DNA of 64,000 bases, from positions 186,001-250,000 of the forward strand of contig NC_014165.1 of assembly GCF_000092645.1 (NCBI RefSeq), in the 5' to 3' direction. The DNA is from Thermobispora bispora DSM 43833 (GTDB taxonomy: Bacteria; Actinomycetota; Actinomycetes; Streptosporangiales; Streptosporangiaceae). The notes below the pieces were generated by a model that saw nothing but the letters and a program-made list of their open reading frames with translations, ran no database searches and was not told where the DNA came from. Each line of letters starts with the position of its first letter. The stretch's first letter is position 1. Below, piece after piece: positions 54,116 to 62,844 of this stretch. The position numbers and the translations under genes were made by a program.

Positions 54116-55144
54116 TCACGCGGCGCCCTGCGCGCGCAGCGCCTCGGCCAGCTCGTAGAGCCCGGCGCGGTCCACGCCGTCGGCGAGCAGCGGCAGCTCG
54201 TAGCAGGGGACGCCGGCCGACGCGAGCATCTCGCGCTCCCGCCGCTCCAGTTCGACCCGCTTCGCGTGCTCGATCACCTCTTGGGTGAGAGCCTCGGCGA
54301 TCAGTGAGGCGTCGCCGCTCTCGTCGACGATCCCGGCGGCCTTGAGCCCCAGGGCCAGCTCACCGCTGTCGAACCGGTTCTCCCGGGCCGCGGCGAGCAC
54401 CGGCTCGGACAGGAAGACCGGCCGGACCATGTTGATGACGATGCCGCCCACCGGCAGGCCCGCCGCCCGCAGCTCGGCGATGCCGTCGAGCGTCTCCTGG
54501 ACCGGCATCTCCTCCAGCAACGCGACGAAGTGGACCGCGGTCTCGGGCGAGGCGATGACCCCGCGGACCATCTCGGCGTGGTTCTTGATCGGCCCCACCC
54601 GGGCCAGCCCGGCGACCTCGTGGGTCACGTTGAGGAACCGCACGATCCGCCCGGTGGGCGGGGCGTCCATCACCACGGCGTCGTACGCCCGCTTGCCGGA
54701 CCTGTCGCGCCGCCGCACCGCCTCGCTGGTCTTGCCGGTCACCAGCACGTCCCGCAGGCCGGGGGCGATGGTGGTGGCGAAGTCGATCATGCCGATCCGG
54801 TCGAGCGCCTTGCCCATGCGCTTGAGGCCGTAGAACATCTCGAGGTACTCGAGCAGGGCCTCCTCCGGATCGATCGCCAGGGCGTACACCTCTCCCCCGC
54901 CCGGCGCGACGGCGATCTTCCGTTCCGCGTAGGGAAGCTGCGGGAGATCGAAGACCTGGGCGATGCCCTGGCGCCCCTCGACCTCGACCAGCAGGACCTT
55001 CCTCCCGCCCGCGGCGAGGGCGAGCGCGAACGCCGCGGCCACCGTCGTCTTCCCGGTGCCGCCCTTACCGGTGATGACGTGCAGCCGCACGCCCTCCCAG
55101 TCGGTGTCCCGGGCGCTGCCCGCCGCCGTCGGGTCGTTCACCAT
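54116..55144 (-). CDS. ArsA/GET3-family ATPase (Rv3679-like)
   Basis: A 342-residue ATPase. It has LHVITGKGGTGKTTVAAAFALALAAGGRKVLLVEVEGRQGIAQVF, then FYGLKRMGKALDRIGMIDFATTIAPGLRDVLVTGK, VVMDAPPTGRIVRFLNVT and GGIVINMVRP. It is clearly orthologous in context to Rv3679. Start choice is open: ATG 55144, the GTG three bases after it with GGAGG at good spacing, or a GTG at 55159. It is the first gene of the two-gene ATPase operon and divergent from the DUF4177 gene. Confidence 0.9.
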   Translation of the reverse strand: MVNDPTAAGSARDTDWEGVRLHVITGKGGTGKTTVAAAFALALAAGGRKVLLVEVEGRQGIAQVFDLPQLPYAERKIAVAPGGGEVYALAIDPEEALLEYLEMFYGLKRMGKALDRIGMIDFATTIAPGLRDVLVTGKTSEAVRRRDRSGKRAYDAVVMDAPPTGRIVRFLNVTHEVAGLARVGPIKNHAEMVRGVIASPETAVHFVALLEEMPVQETLDGIAELRAAGLPVGGIVINMVRPVFLSEPVLAAARENRFDSGELALGLKAAGIVDESGDASLIAEALTQEVIEHAKRVELERREREMLASAGVPCYELPLLADGVDRAGLYELAEALRAQGAA

Positions 55145-55305
55145 TCCTCCACGTCTCACCCGCCCTAGGGAAGGCTACCCAACGGTCAGCTCGCGATTCG
55201 CCCGCGGTTCCCCGGTCCCCGGGGGCCGGGCCGCCCGTGCCGGCCGTACCCCGCGGCGCGCCGGTCAGGCGGCGGTCAGGCGGCGGCCGGGACGGGGCGA
55301 GTCGC

Positions 55306-55319
55306 TACCCTGTGTACCC
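55306..55319 (+). promoter_or_regulatory. Leaderless-type promoter of the DUF4177-ridA operon
   Basis: TACCCT (55306-55311) lies eight bases before the ATG at 55320. Confidence 0.5.
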
Positions 55320-55475
55320 ATGACGAAGTGGGAGTACGTCACGGTGCCATTGCTCACGCATGCCACCAAGCAGATCCTCGATAACTGGGGAGACGAGGGC
55401 TGGGAGCTCGTCGCGGTCGTTCCCGGCCCGAACCCGGAGCAGCTCGTCGCCTACATGAAGAGGCCGAAGCAATGA
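55320..55475 (+). CDS. DUF4177 family small protein
   Basis: A 51-residue protein: MTKWEYVTVPLLTHATKQIL begins it, and DNWGDEGWELVAVVPG is the family core. Such proteins are short, with a conserved W-E-Y start and G-W-E-L motif; no function is established. The stop TGA overlaps the ridA ATG (ATGA at 55472-55475), so both are translated together. It corresponds in position to Rv3678A. The start is supported by TACCCT eight bases upstream. Confidence 0.88.
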   Translation: MTKWEYVTVPLLTHATKQILDNWGDEGWELVAVVPGPNPEQLVAYMKRPKQ

Positions 55476-55933
55476 GCGCCCCGGAGCAGCGGCTCGCCGA
55501 GCTCGGCCTGGCCCTCCCCGAGGTCGCGGCCCCGCTCGCCGCGTACGTGCCGGCCGTCCGGTCGGACGCCTACGTCTACACCTCCGGCCAGCTCCCGCTG
55601 GTGGAGGGCAAGCTCCCCGTCACCGGCAAGGTGGGCGCCGAGGTGCCGGTGGAGGAGGCCCAGCGGCTCGCCCGCATCTGCGCCCTCAACGCCCTGGCCG
55701 CGGTCAAGTCCGTGGTCGGCGACCTGTCGTCGGTCGTGCGGATCGTCAAGGTCGTCGGCTTCGTCGCGAGCGCGCCGGGCTTCACCGGCCAGCCGCAGGT
55801 GGTCAACGGGGCGAGCGAGCTGCTCGTCGACGTGTTCGGCGAGGCGGGCAAGCACGCCCGGAGCGCGGTCGGCGTGGCGGTGCTCCCGCTGGACGCGCCC
55901 GTCGAGGTCGAGCTCATCGCCGAGGTCAGGTGA
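55472..55933 (+). CDS. ridA: RidA family protein (enamine/imine deaminase)
   Basis: A 153-residue protein of the YjgF/YER057c/UK114 family, which hydrolyses reactive 2-aminoacrylate-type enamines. It contains SDAYVYTSGQLPLVEGKLPVTGKVG, ARICALNALAAVKSVVGDLSSVVRIVKVVGFVAS and KHARSAVGVAVLPLDAPVEVELIAEV with the conserved Arg. It is the longer actinobacterial form. The ATG overlaps the DUF4177 stop. The position matches Rv3678c. Confidence 0.92.
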   Translation: MSAPEQRLAELGLALPEVAAPLAAYVPAVRSDAYVYTSGQLPLVEGKLPVTGKVGAEVPVEEAQRLARICALNALAAVKSVVGDLSSVVRIVKVVGFVASAPGFTGQPQVVNGASELLVDVFGEAGKHARSAVGVAVLPLDAPVEVELIAEVR

Positions 55934-56037
55934 CCGTCCCCGCCCGGACCGGGCCCCCGCGGCGCCTCACCGGGCGCCGCGGGTGGGGATCATGAAGGTG
56001 TCGTCCAGGGGAATGCCGCGCCACCCGCCGTCCGCTT

Positions 56038-56049
56038 TACCGTGGGCCC
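56038..56049 (+). promoter_or_regulatory. Leaderless-type promoter of the second DUF4177 gene
   Basis: TACCGT (56038-56043) lies six bases before the ATG at 56050. Confidence 0.5.
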
Positions 56050-56223
56050 ATGGCGAGGTGGGAGTACGCCGTGGTGGGCTTCGACTTGGGCACTTACCGT
56101 GGGGCCCAGCAGGTCCTCGATGACTGGGGGAGCGCCGGCTGGGAACTCGTCACAGTCATTCACCTCTACAACACGGAGTACAACTCCTCGTTTGTCGCGT
56201 TCCTGAAGCGGCGGACGGGGTGA
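56050..56223 (+). CDS. Second DUF4177 family small protein
   Basis: A 57-residue protein starting MARWEYAVVGFDLGTY, with core DDWGSAGWELVTVI and a tail FVAFLKRRTG. It is a diverged paralogue of the DUF4177 gene at 55320, separated from it by ridA. It keeps the W-E-Y start, the D-x-W-G turn, G-W-E-L-V and a basic end. It has its own TACCGT six bases before the ATG, so it is probably transcribed separately. The function is unknown. Confidence 0.8.
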   Translation: MARWEYAVVGFDLGTYRGAQQVLDDWGSAGWELVTVIHLYNTEYNSSFVAFLKRRTG

Positions 56224-56413
56224 GGGCCTCGGAGCGGCGCCTCGTGGGTCCTGCCTGATCCTCCCCAGGGTCTCTTCCGCCGGACGAGCCCGCCGAGGCC
56301 GGGCCCATCGCGGACGCCCGGCGGCCGGCCCCCGCCCAGGGCCATCCCGGCGTACGAGCAGTCCACGGGCAGGAGTAAGCTCCCCGGGACGGCTGGGATC
56401 AGAGGAGGCTGGA

Positions 56414-57301
56414 GTGCGTCTTCCCCTGCGGGGCGCGGCGGGGGAGCGGGCCAGGGACGTCCTGGCCGGGCGGGCGCCGGTGGTGCCCGCGCGGGACGCC
56501 GCGACCGTGGTGCTGCTCCGCGACGACCCCTTGGAGACCTTCCTGCTCCGGCGGAAGCAGACCCTTGCGTTCGCCGCGGGCGCGTACGTCTTCCCCGGAG
56601 GCGCGGTCGATCCCCGGGACGCCGACCACGCGATCGCCTGGGCGGGTCCGTCCCCCGCCGAGTGGGCGGAGGTGCTGCGGACCGATGAGCGGACCGCCCG
56701 TGGCCTGGTGTGCGCGGCGGTCCGGGAGACCTTCGAGGAGTCGGGCGTGCTCCTCGCCGGGCCGGACACCGGCTCGGTGGTCGCGGACACGAGCGGGGAC
56801 GACTGGGAGGCCGACCGCCGCGCGCTCGTGGACCGCACGCTCTCGTTCGCGGAGTTCCTGGAGCGCCGCCGGCTCGTGCTCCGGTCCGACCTGCTTAAGG
56901 CGTGGGCGCACTGGATCACCCCGGAGGTCGAGCCGCGGCGGTACGACACCCGGTTCTTCGTGGCCGCCCTGCCGGCCGGGCAGCGGACCCGGGACGTGGG
57001 CGGGGAGTCCGACGGGGTGGTCTGGATGGAGCCGAAGACCGCCCTGGCCCGGGCCGCGGCGGGCGAGATGCACCTGATGCCGCCGACATTACGGACATTG
57101 ACGGAGATCGCGGCCTTCGAGACGATCAGTGAGGTGCTCGCGCACGAGCGCGAGATCGTGACCATCATGCCTCCGGCCGTCGAGATCGACGGGGAGGTGG
57201 TCCTGCTCATCCCCGGCCCGGAACCCGGCTCGGAGACCGGCCCGGAGGCCGGCGGGGAGCCGGGCCCGGCGGAGGGCCGGCCTGCGGCGGAGCGGCCCTG
57301 A
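56414..57301 (+). CDS. NUDIX hydrolase, NUDT19-like
   Basis: A 295-residue protein. AATVVLLRDDPLETFLLRRKQTLAFAAGAYVFPGGAVDPRD starts the fold. The NUDIX box is interrupted: the GG element is separated from AAVRETFEESGVLL by a long insert, as in NUDT19-like proteins and relatives acting on CoA derivatives. ALAFAAG resembles the CoA-type signature. The C-terminus is Pro/Gly/Glu-rich and disordered. GGAGG precedes the GTG at 56414. It lies between ridA/DUF4177 and the MBL hydrolase gene. The substrate is unproven. Confidence 0.83.
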   Translation: MRLPLRGAAGERARDVLAGRAPVVPARDAATVVLLRDDPLETFLLRRKQTLAFAAGAYVFPGGAVDPRDADHAIAWAGPSPAEWAEVLRTDERTARGLVCAAVRETFEESGVLLAGPDTGSVVADTSGDDWEADRRALVDRTLSFAEFLERRRLVLRSDLLKAWAHWITPEVEPRRYDTRFFVAALPAGQRTRDVGGESDGVVWMEPKTALARAAAGEMHLMPPTLRTLTEIAAFETISEVLAHEREIVTIMPPAVEIDGEVVLLIPGPEPGSETGPEAGGEPGPAEGRPAAERP

Positions 57302-57376
57302 CCGGGGCCGATCCCGGCCGGAGCGGCGCGCCGTGCCCCCTACCGGTGCGCCCCGCACCCACAGCGAGGAGACCAC

Positions 57377-58168
57377 ATGAGCGGCTTGCGGATACCGCTG
57401 GACGGCCCCGACGGGGCGGGCACGGAGCACGTGACCAACCTGCTGGCCCCCAACCCCTCGCCCTGGACGCTCGACGGCACGAACACGTGGGTGATCGGCG
57501 GCGGGGAGACGGTGCTGGTCGTCGACCCGGGCCCGGACGACGAGCAGCACCTGAAGCGGGTCGTCGAGCACCTCGGCGACCGCAGGGTGGCCGCGATCCT
57601 GCTCACCCACGGTCACCGCGATCACAGCGCGGGCGCCCCGGCGCTCGCCGAGATGGTACGGGCCCCGGTGCGGGCCCTCGACCCGAAGCACCGGCTGGGC
57701 GAGGAGGGCCTGCAGGACGGGGACGTGCTCACCGTGGACGGGCTGGAGGTCAGGGTGGTCGGCACCCCGGGGCACTCGTTCGACTCGCTCTGCTTCTGGG
57801 TGCCGGAGGACCGGGCGATGCTCACCGGGGACACGATCCTGGGCCGGGGCACCACCGTGATCGCCTCGGACGGGCACCTCGGGGACTACCTGCGCAGCCT
57901 CGACCGGCTCCGGGCGCTCGCCGAGACCGTGGAGGCGAGCGCGCTGCTCCCCGGCCACGGGCCCGTGCTGCCCGATCCGATCGCCGCGCTCGACGGGTAC
58001 ATCGCGCACCGGCGGAAGCGGCTGGATCAGATCCGCGAGGCGATCCGCCGGGGCGCCAAGGACGTCGCCGAGATCGTCGACATCGTGTACGCGGACGTGG
58101 ACCCCTCGCTCCGGCGCGCGGCCGAGTGGTCCGTGCGCGCTCAGCTCGATTACCTCGAGGGCCGCTGA
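57377..58168 (+). CDS. MBL-fold metallo-hydrolase (LACTB2/Rv3677-like)
   Basis: A 263-residue metallo-beta-lactamase fold enzyme. The zinc motifs are LLTHGHRDHSAG, VVGTPGHSFDS, LTGDTILGRG and LLPGHGPVL. A C-terminal helical domain (HRRKRLDQIREAIRRGAKDVAEIVDIVYADVD) resembles the winged part of LACTB2-like ribonucleases or glyoxalase-type hydrolases. CGAGGAG precedes the ATG. The position matches Rv3677c. A strong bidirectional hairpin begins right after the stop codon. Confidence 0.9.
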   Translation: MSGLRIPLDGPDGAGTEHVTNLLAPNPSPWTLDGTNTWVIGGGETVLVVDPGPDDEQHLKRVVEHLGDRRVAAILLTHGHRDHSAGAPALAEMVRAPVRALDPKHRLGEEGLQDGDVLTVDGLEVRVVGTPGHSFDSLCFWVPEDRAMLTGDTILGRGTTVIASDGHLGDYLRSLDRLRALAETVEASALLPGHGPVLPDPIAALDGYIAHRRKRLDQIREAIRRGAKDVAEIVDIVYADVDPSLRRAAEWSVRAQLDYLEGR

Positions 58169-58203
58169 CCCGGGGCGGGCCGCGGCGGTGACCCCGCCCC
58201 GGG
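58169..58203. terminator. Bidirectional hairpin terminator between MBL and crp genes
   Basis: CCCGGGGCGGG (58169-58179) pairs perfectly with CCCGCCCCGGG (58193-58203). It starts immediately after the stop of the plus-strand gene and lies downstream of convergent crp. Confidence 0.7.
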
Positions 58204-58255
58204 CGTACCGGGCGACCGCTCCGCGCACCGGAGCCGGCGCGCGTCCGGGCGCCGG

Positions 58256-58936
58256 TCAGCGCGAGCGGTGGTGGAGCCGATCCCGGTCGAGGATGACCAC
58301 GGCCTTGGCCTCGATGCGGAGCCAGCCGCGCTGCGCGAAGTCGGCGAGGGCCTTGTTCACCGTCTCCCGGGAGGCGCCGACGAGCTGCGCGAGCTCCTCC
58401 TGGGTGAGGTCGTGGTGCACCCGGACGCCGTCCTCGGTCTTCGTCCCGAACCGGTCGGCGAGGTCGAGGAGCTGCTTGGCCACCCGGCCGGGCACGTCGC
58501 TGAAGACCAGGTCGGCGATCACGTCGTTGGTACGGCGGAGCCGCTGGGCGAGGGCGCGCAGCAGGTGGACGGCGACCTCGGGCCGCCCGGTCAGCCAGGG
58601 CCGCAGATCGTCGTGGCCGAGGCCGGCGAGGCGGACGTGGGTGAGCGCGATGGCGGAGGCGGTACGCGGCCGCGGGTCGAAGAGGGACAGCTCGCCGAAC
58701 ATCTCCCCCGGCCCGAGCACGCTGAGCAGGTTCTCCCGGCCGTCCGACGAGGTGCGGGCGAGCTTGATCTTCCCCTCGAGGACCACGTAGAGCCGGTCGC
58801 CCTCTTCGCCTTCACTGAAGACCGTTTGCCCCTTGGACAGCTCGATCTCGGTGATGCTGGCGCGCAGTGCGGCGGCGCTCTCGGGATCGAGCGCGGAGAA
58901 CAGGGGCGCCTTCATCAGGATTTCGTCGGTGCTCAC
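58256..58936 (-). CDS. crp: Crp/Fnr-family cAMP receptor-type regulator
   Basis: A 226-residue regulator orthologous by context to M. tuberculosis Rv3676. The cyclic-nucleotide-binding domain has GDRLYVVLEGKIKL and the phosphate-binding cassette GEMFGELSLFDPRPRTASAIAL. A dimer helix follows. The C-terminal winged HTH has LTQEELAQLVGASRETVNKALADFAQRGWL. The R-T-A-S pattern of the cassette fits cAMP binding. The GTG at 58936 has GGGAG six bases upstream. It is divergent from nth. Confidence 0.92.
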   Translation of the reverse strand: MSTDEILMKAPLFSALDPESAAALRASITEIELSKGQTVFSEGEEGDRLYVVLEGKIKLARTSSDGRENLLSVLGPGEMFGELSLFDPRPRTASAIALTHVRLAGLGHDDLRPWLTGRPEVAVHLLRALAQRLRRTNDVIADLVFSDVPGRVAKQLLDLADRFGTKTEDGVRVHHDLTQEELAQLVGASRETVNKALADFAQRGWLRIEAKAVVILDRDRLHHRSR

Positions 58937-59005
58937 GGTGTCTCCCTACCTCGCTTGCGCTCGTCACCGCCTCGGGCGCCAGCCAGAGTGACCCGTCTCC
59001 TCGCT

Positions 59006-59017
59006 TAGGCTTACGGC
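59006..59017 (+). promoter_or_regulatory. Leaderless-type promoter of nth
   Basis: TAGGCT (59006-59011) lies six bases before the GTG at 59018. Confidence 0.5.
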
Positions 59018-59737
59018 GTGTCCCGTAACCGCTCTGCGGCAGGAGAGTCCCGGCTCGCGCTCGTGCGCCGTGCCCGCAGGATCGACAGAATCCTGGCCGA
59101 AACCTACCCCGACGCCCATTGCGAGCTGGACTACAGCAGTCCTCTGGAGTTGCTGGTCGCCACGATCCTTTCAGCGCAGTGTACGGATAAAAGAGTAAAT
59201 ACGGTTACTCCGGTATTGTTCGCCAAGTACCGGACGGCGGCCGACTACGCCGCGGCCGACCAGGCCGAACTCGAGGAGATCATCCGGCCGACGGGCTTCT
59301 ACCGCGCCAAGGCGTCCAACATCATCGCCATGGCCCAGGCGCTCTGCGAGCGCCATCATGGCGAGGTGCCCGATCGGCTGGAGGATCTGGTCCGCCTGCC
59401 CGGCGTGGGCCGGAAGACCGCCAACGTCGTGCTGGGTAACGCCTTCGGCATCCCCGGCATCACGGTGGACACGCATTTCCAGCGACTCGCGAGGAGGTTC
59501 GGCTGGACCAAGGAGACCGACCCCGTCAAGATCGAGCACGAGGTCGGTGAGCTGTTCCCCAAGTCGAGCTGGACCATGCTCTCCCACCGGCTCATCTGGC
59601 ATGGACGACGCATCTGCCACGCCCGCAGGCCAGCCTGCGGAGCGTGTCCCATCGCCACGCTCTGCCCATCGTACGGTACGGGTCCGACGGACCCGGAGGA
59701 GGCTCGGAAACTGGTCAAGGCGGGCCCCTTTTCCTGA
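59018..59737 (+). CDS. nth: Endonuclease III
   Basis: A 239-residue DNA glycosylase/AP lyase removing oxidised pyrimidines. It shows [17 protein letters not shown], the helix-hairpin-helix [13 protein letters not shown] with the catalytic Lys, [13 protein letters not shown] with the catalytic Asp, and the [4Fe-4S] motif C-x6-C-x2-C-x5-C near the end ([17 protein letters not shown]). The GTG start is placed by TAGGCT six bases upstream. A locally AT-rich stretch (about 59180-59220) is still coding. Confidence 0.95.
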   Translation: MSRNRSAAGESRLALVRRARRIDRILAETYPDAHCELDYSSPLELLVATILSAQCTDKRVNTVTPVLFAKYRTAADYAAADQAELEEIIRPTGFYRAKASNIIAMAQALCERHHGEVPDRLEDLVRLPGVGRKTANVVLGNAFGIPGITVDTHFQRLARRFGWTKETDPVKIEHEVGELFPKSSWTMLSHRLIWHGRRICHARRPACGACPIATLCPSYGTGPTDPEEARKLVKAGPFS

Positions 59738-59840
59738 GCGTCACAAAGCTCGGCTACAACGATGGGAACAAGGCGTTCGAGCCTCGACGTTGTCCACGGC
59801 GCGATGATCGCGCCGCTGGAGGCGCACTGGAGGTGATGGC

Positions 59841-60488
59841 GTGGCTCCCGGGTGGTTGACGGATCTCGCGATCAAGGCCCGGCGGCAGCCGGTACCGCCG
59901 GCCCTGCGGCCACCCGCGGACGGAGCCGGCCGGTCCGCCGCGGTCCTCCTGCTCTTCGGCGAGAGCCCGGTGGGCCCGGACATCCTGCTCATCCAGCGCA
60001 GCACCAAGGATCGGGTGCACGGCGGCCAGCCCGCGTTCCCCGGTGGCGGCGTGGACCCCCAGGACGACGGCCCGGTCGCCGCCGCCCTGCGCGAGGCCGC
60101 CGAGGAGACCGGGGTCGACCCCAGCGGCGTCGAGGTCGTGGGCACCATGCCCGAGGTGTACGTCTGGCGCAGCCGGTACCGGGTCACCCCGGTGCTCGCC
60201 TGGTGGCACACCCCGAGCGCGGTGCACCCGGCCTCACCGGACGAGGTCGACGCGGTGGAGCGCGTCCCCATCGCCGAGCTCACCGACCCGGCCAACCGGT
60301 TCCTCCTCCGGTACCCCGGCGGGCTCCCCCCATCGGTCGCGTTCCGGGTGCGCGGGCTGCTCGTGTGGGGGTTCACCGCGCGGGTGCTCGACTCGGTGCT
60401 CAGCATCGGCGGGTTCGAACGGCCCTGGGATCGGACCCGGATCGAGGACATGCCGCCGGACGTGCTGATGCAGGTGACCCGGGCCTGA
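59841..60488 (+). CDS. NUDIX hydrolase, CoA pyrophosphatase-like (Rv3672-like)
   Basis: A 215-residue enzyme. The pattern is SAAVLLLFGESPVGPDILLIQRSTKDRVHGGQPAFPGGGVDPQDDGPVAAALREAAEETG. The GGQPAFPGG and ALREAAEETG parts match CoA-type NUDIX enzymes (NUDT7/8, UPF0035), which cut CoA to 3',5'-ADP and phosphopantetheine. GGAGGTGATGGC precedes the GTG at 59841. It sits between nth and marP as in mycobacteria, but the thioredoxin-like gene found there (Rv3673c) is absent. Confidence 0.88.
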   Translation: MAPGWLTDLAIKARRQPVPPALRPPADGAGRSAAVLLLFGESPVGPDILLIQRSTKDRVHGGQPAFPGGGVDPQDDGPVAAALREAAEETGVDPSGVEVVGTMPEVYVWRSRYRVTPVLAWWHTPSAVHPASPDEVDAVERVPIAELTDPANRFLLRYPGGLPPSVAFRVRGLLVWGFTARVLDSVLSIGGFERPWDRTRIEDMPPDVLMQVTRA

Positions 60489-60666
60489 TCACCGCCCGGA
60501 GCCCGGCCGTACAATCCGCGCGGTCCCCGGCGGCCGTCCCGATGCCCACCGGAACGCCCGCGCCGCCCGGCCCCGGGCCCTGCCGTACGCCATGGCCGAG
60601 CGGGCCGGGCGTCCCCGCGCCCGGGCCGAGTCGGCGTACCGGCCCGCATCCCCAGGGGCGGCTGGT

Positions 60667-60678
60667 TACCGTTGAACC
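60667..60678 (+). promoter_or_regulatory. Leaderless-type promoter of marP
   Basis: TACCGT (60667-60672) lies six bases before the GTG at 60679. Confidence 0.5.
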
Positions 60679-61863
60679 GTGCGCGGTGATCTCCTGGACC
60701 TCATCTTGATCGGGCTGGTCGTGGCCTTCGCCGTGTCCGGGTACCGGCAGGGCTTCATCATCGGGGCGTTCAGCTTCATCGGGTTCGTCGGCGGAGCCCT
60801 GCTCGGGATGTTCATCGCGCCACCGCTCGCCGGGGCGATCGTGAACGGGGACATGGAGCGGGCGCTCCTCGCCATCGTGATCGTCTTCCTCACCGCCACC
60901 CTTGGGCAGTTCATCTGCTCCACGATCGGGGCGGTGGTCCGCAGCCACGTCACCTGGGAGCCGGCTCGGGTGGTCGACGCGTTCGGCGGCTCGGTGGCGA
61001 GCGGCCTGTCGGTCCTGCTCATCGCCTGGCTGTTCGGGTCGCTGATCGTCTCGATGAGCTCGCCCGTGCTCAAGGAGCAGGTGGTCGGCTCGATCGTCTG
61101 GCAGGCGGTCGACGAGGCGATCCCGGACAGCGTCCGGGCGCTGCAGAAGCCGTTCAAGGACTTCGTCGAGACCTCGGAATGGCCCCAGGTGATCACCTCG
61201 ATCGGCGGGCAGAACGTGCCGCCGCCGGACGAGGGGGTGCTGCAGGGGAGCCCCGCCCTCGCCAGGGCCCGCAAGGCGATCGTCAAGATCGAGGGAACGG
61301 CGCCGAGCTGCCGCAAGCACATCGAGGGGACGGGCTTCGTCTACGCGCGGCACCGGGTGATGACCAACGCCCACGTCGTCGCCGGGGTCACCGAGGACCT
61401 CAAGGTCATCGACTCGACCGGGAAGCGGCACGCCGCCACGGTCGTGCACTACAACCCGGACAAGGACGTGGCCGTGCTGTTCGTGCCCGAGCTCCAGGTC
61501 CCCGCGCTCCGGTTCGACTTCACCGCGGAGCGGGGAGAGGACGCCATCATCGCCGGTTACCCCAAGGGCCGCGGGTTCACCCCGCTCGCCGCGCGGATCC
61601 GGACCAAGCTCCGGGCCGAGTCGGACGACATCTACAACCGGCGCAAGGTGGAGCGGGACGTCTACGTGATCCGCGGCAAGGTGCAGCCGGGCAACTCCGG
61701 TGGCCCGCTGCTCAGCACCGAGGGCCGGGTGTACGGAATGATCTTCGCGGCCGCGACCGACCAGGAGGAGACCGGGTACGCGCTCACCGCGCGGGAGATC
61801 CTGCCCGATGCCAAGAAGGCGAGCGCCGCGGTCGCCCGGGTCGGCACCCAGGAGTGCGACTAG
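60679..61863 (+). CDS. marP: MarP-type membrane serine protease
   Basis: A 394-residue protein. The N-terminal CvpA-like part has four membrane helices (about residues 5-22, 28-50, 60-80 and 105-125). A trypsin-like protease domain follows on the outer face with H232 (TNAHVV), D263 (DKDVAVLF) and S340 (GNSGGPL). MarP (Rv3671c) in M. tuberculosis protects against acid and oxidative stress by cleaving envelope enzymes. The GTG at 60679 is set by TACCGT six bases upstream. All three catalytic residues are intact. Confidence 0.93.
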   Translation: MRGDLLDLILIGLVVAFAVSGYRQGFIIGAFSFIGFVGGALLGMFIAPPLAGAIVNGDMERALLAIVIVFLTATLGQFICSTIGAVVRSHVTWEPARVVDAFGGSVASGLSVLLIAWLFGSLIVSMSSPVLKEQVVGSIVWQAVDEAIPDSVRALQKPFKDFVETSEWPQVITSIGGQNVPPPDEGVLQGSPALARARKAIVKIEGTAPSCRKHIEGTGFVYARHRVMTNAHVVAGVTEDLKVIDSTGKRHAATVVHYNPDKDVAVLFVPELQVPALRFDFTAERGEDAIIAGYPKGRGFTPLAARIRTKLRAESDDIYNRRKVERDVYVIRGKVQPGNSGGPLLSTEGRVYGMIFAAATDQEETGYALTAREILPDAKKASAAVARVGTQECD

Positions 61864-61981
61864 CCGTACCCGCGGAACCCCGCGGGCGTGCCGAGGCGCG
61901 GCGAACCTTCGCGGACGGCAGGCCCGGCCGTGGGTGAATCCGGCCGTGCCGCCGGAACGTCACGATCGGAAGCCCTGATGC

Positions 61982-62515
61982 TCACCCGTTCGAGCCGTCC
62001 GCGGACGCCTCCGCCGTCGTGGCACGTTCCGGCTCCCCCGCCTGACGCAGGTGCTCCAGGATGACGCCGATCGCGGTCGCCGCGTCCACCTGGCCGGAGT
62101 CGATCTCGCCGGTGAGCCGGTCGCTCGCGATGGCGAGCGCCCGGAGGTCGAGGCCGTAAGGGCGGCGGGAGCCGTACGCGCTGAGCCGTGCCGAGCCGCG
62201 GGTGAGCAGGGTCGCGGCCCCCGGGAGGTTGCCCCGCTGCACATGGGTCAGCCCCACGCAGATCTGGGCGAGCCCTTGCCAGAGCTCCCGCTCCTCGGCC
62301 GGGCCGGTCTTCCAGCGCGCCTCGAACACCTCGTGGGCGTGGAACGGCCGTCCGGCCTCGAGCAACCGCTTCGCGTCCTCGATCGCCTGCAGCGGTCCCG
62401 GTGCGTAGTCATCGGGGATGCGGGGCACACCCTCGGCGCCATGAGGGAGCGGCCTGCCGTACTCGTCGCGAGGACGGAGATTACGGGGTCGGCCCGCTTC
62501 GTCACGGTCACGCAT
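61982..62515 (-). CDS. DUF309 family protein
   Basis: A 177-residue protein. The DUF309 helical domain carries the family motif FHAHEVFEARWKTGPAEERELWQGLAQICVGLTHVQRGNLPGAATLLTRGSARL (about residues 56-110), with conserved H-E-V-x-E-x-x-W. The Arg/Asp-rich N-terminus (MRDRDEAGRPRNLRPRDEYGRPLP) is unstructured. GGAGAGACC precedes the ATG at 62515. No function is known. It is an insertion relative to the mycobacterial marP-ephE order. Confidence 0.85.
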   Translation of the reverse strand: MRDRDEAGRPRNLRPRDEYGRPLPHGAEGVPRIPDDYAPGPLQAIEDAKRLLEAGRPFHAHEVFEARWKTGPAEERELWQGLAQICVGLTHVQRGNLPGAATLLTRGSARLSAYGSRRPYGLDLRALAIASDRLTGEIDSGQVDAATAIGVILEHLRQAGEPERATTAEASADGSNG

Positions 62516-62844
62516 GGTCTCTCCGCAGGTCACGATGCGGCGCTGGGGCCGGCTGACTACGATCAGACGGGAGCCTCCGCATGATCACAAAATCGGCTGC
62601 CCAAGTGAAGCCGGGCCGCGGAGTGTCGGGCGATCACTCCGCGAAGTTGAGCATCTCAAAGCACATATTTACCGGAAGCCAGAAGATCACGCGAAAGCTT
62701 CCCCCAGGTAACGGTACTGGTCCCAAAGGGTGAGAGCGGGCGCGGGCCCGTGCGAGGCGGGCCTTGGGGCACGCGCGGGACGGCCCGGGCGGGCGTCCGT
62801 AACCGGGGGAGGCACGCGAGCGGGTCCGGGCTCGGGCGCCCGGG
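62516..62844. other. Intergenic region between the DUF309 and epoxide-hydrolase genes
   Basis: About 330 bases. The middle (62580-62715) is clearly less GC-rich than the surroundings and holds one possible small gene (separate entry). The rest shows nothing recognisable. Confidence 0.5.
62581..62733 (+). CDS. Possible 50-residue small protein
   Basis: ATG 62581 has CGGGAG eight bases upstream, and TACGAT lies about 20 bases further up. The frame runs 50 codons and begins MITKSAAQVKPGRGVSG. The start vaguely recalls short actinobacterial HTH-like proteins with a KPGRGVSG stretch, but the remainder (ISKHIFTGSQKITRKL) does not fit. It may therefore be a novel small protein, a frameshifted remnant or no gene. 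Confidence 0.3.
   Translation: MITKSAAQVKPGRGVSGDHSAKLSISKHIFTGSQKITRKLPPGNGTGPKG

Noticed and set aside
52937-55144. Arsenite efflux ATPases
   Set aside because: The ArsA-like pair lacks the arsenite-binding cysteine cluster, and no arsB, arsC or arsR gene is nearby.
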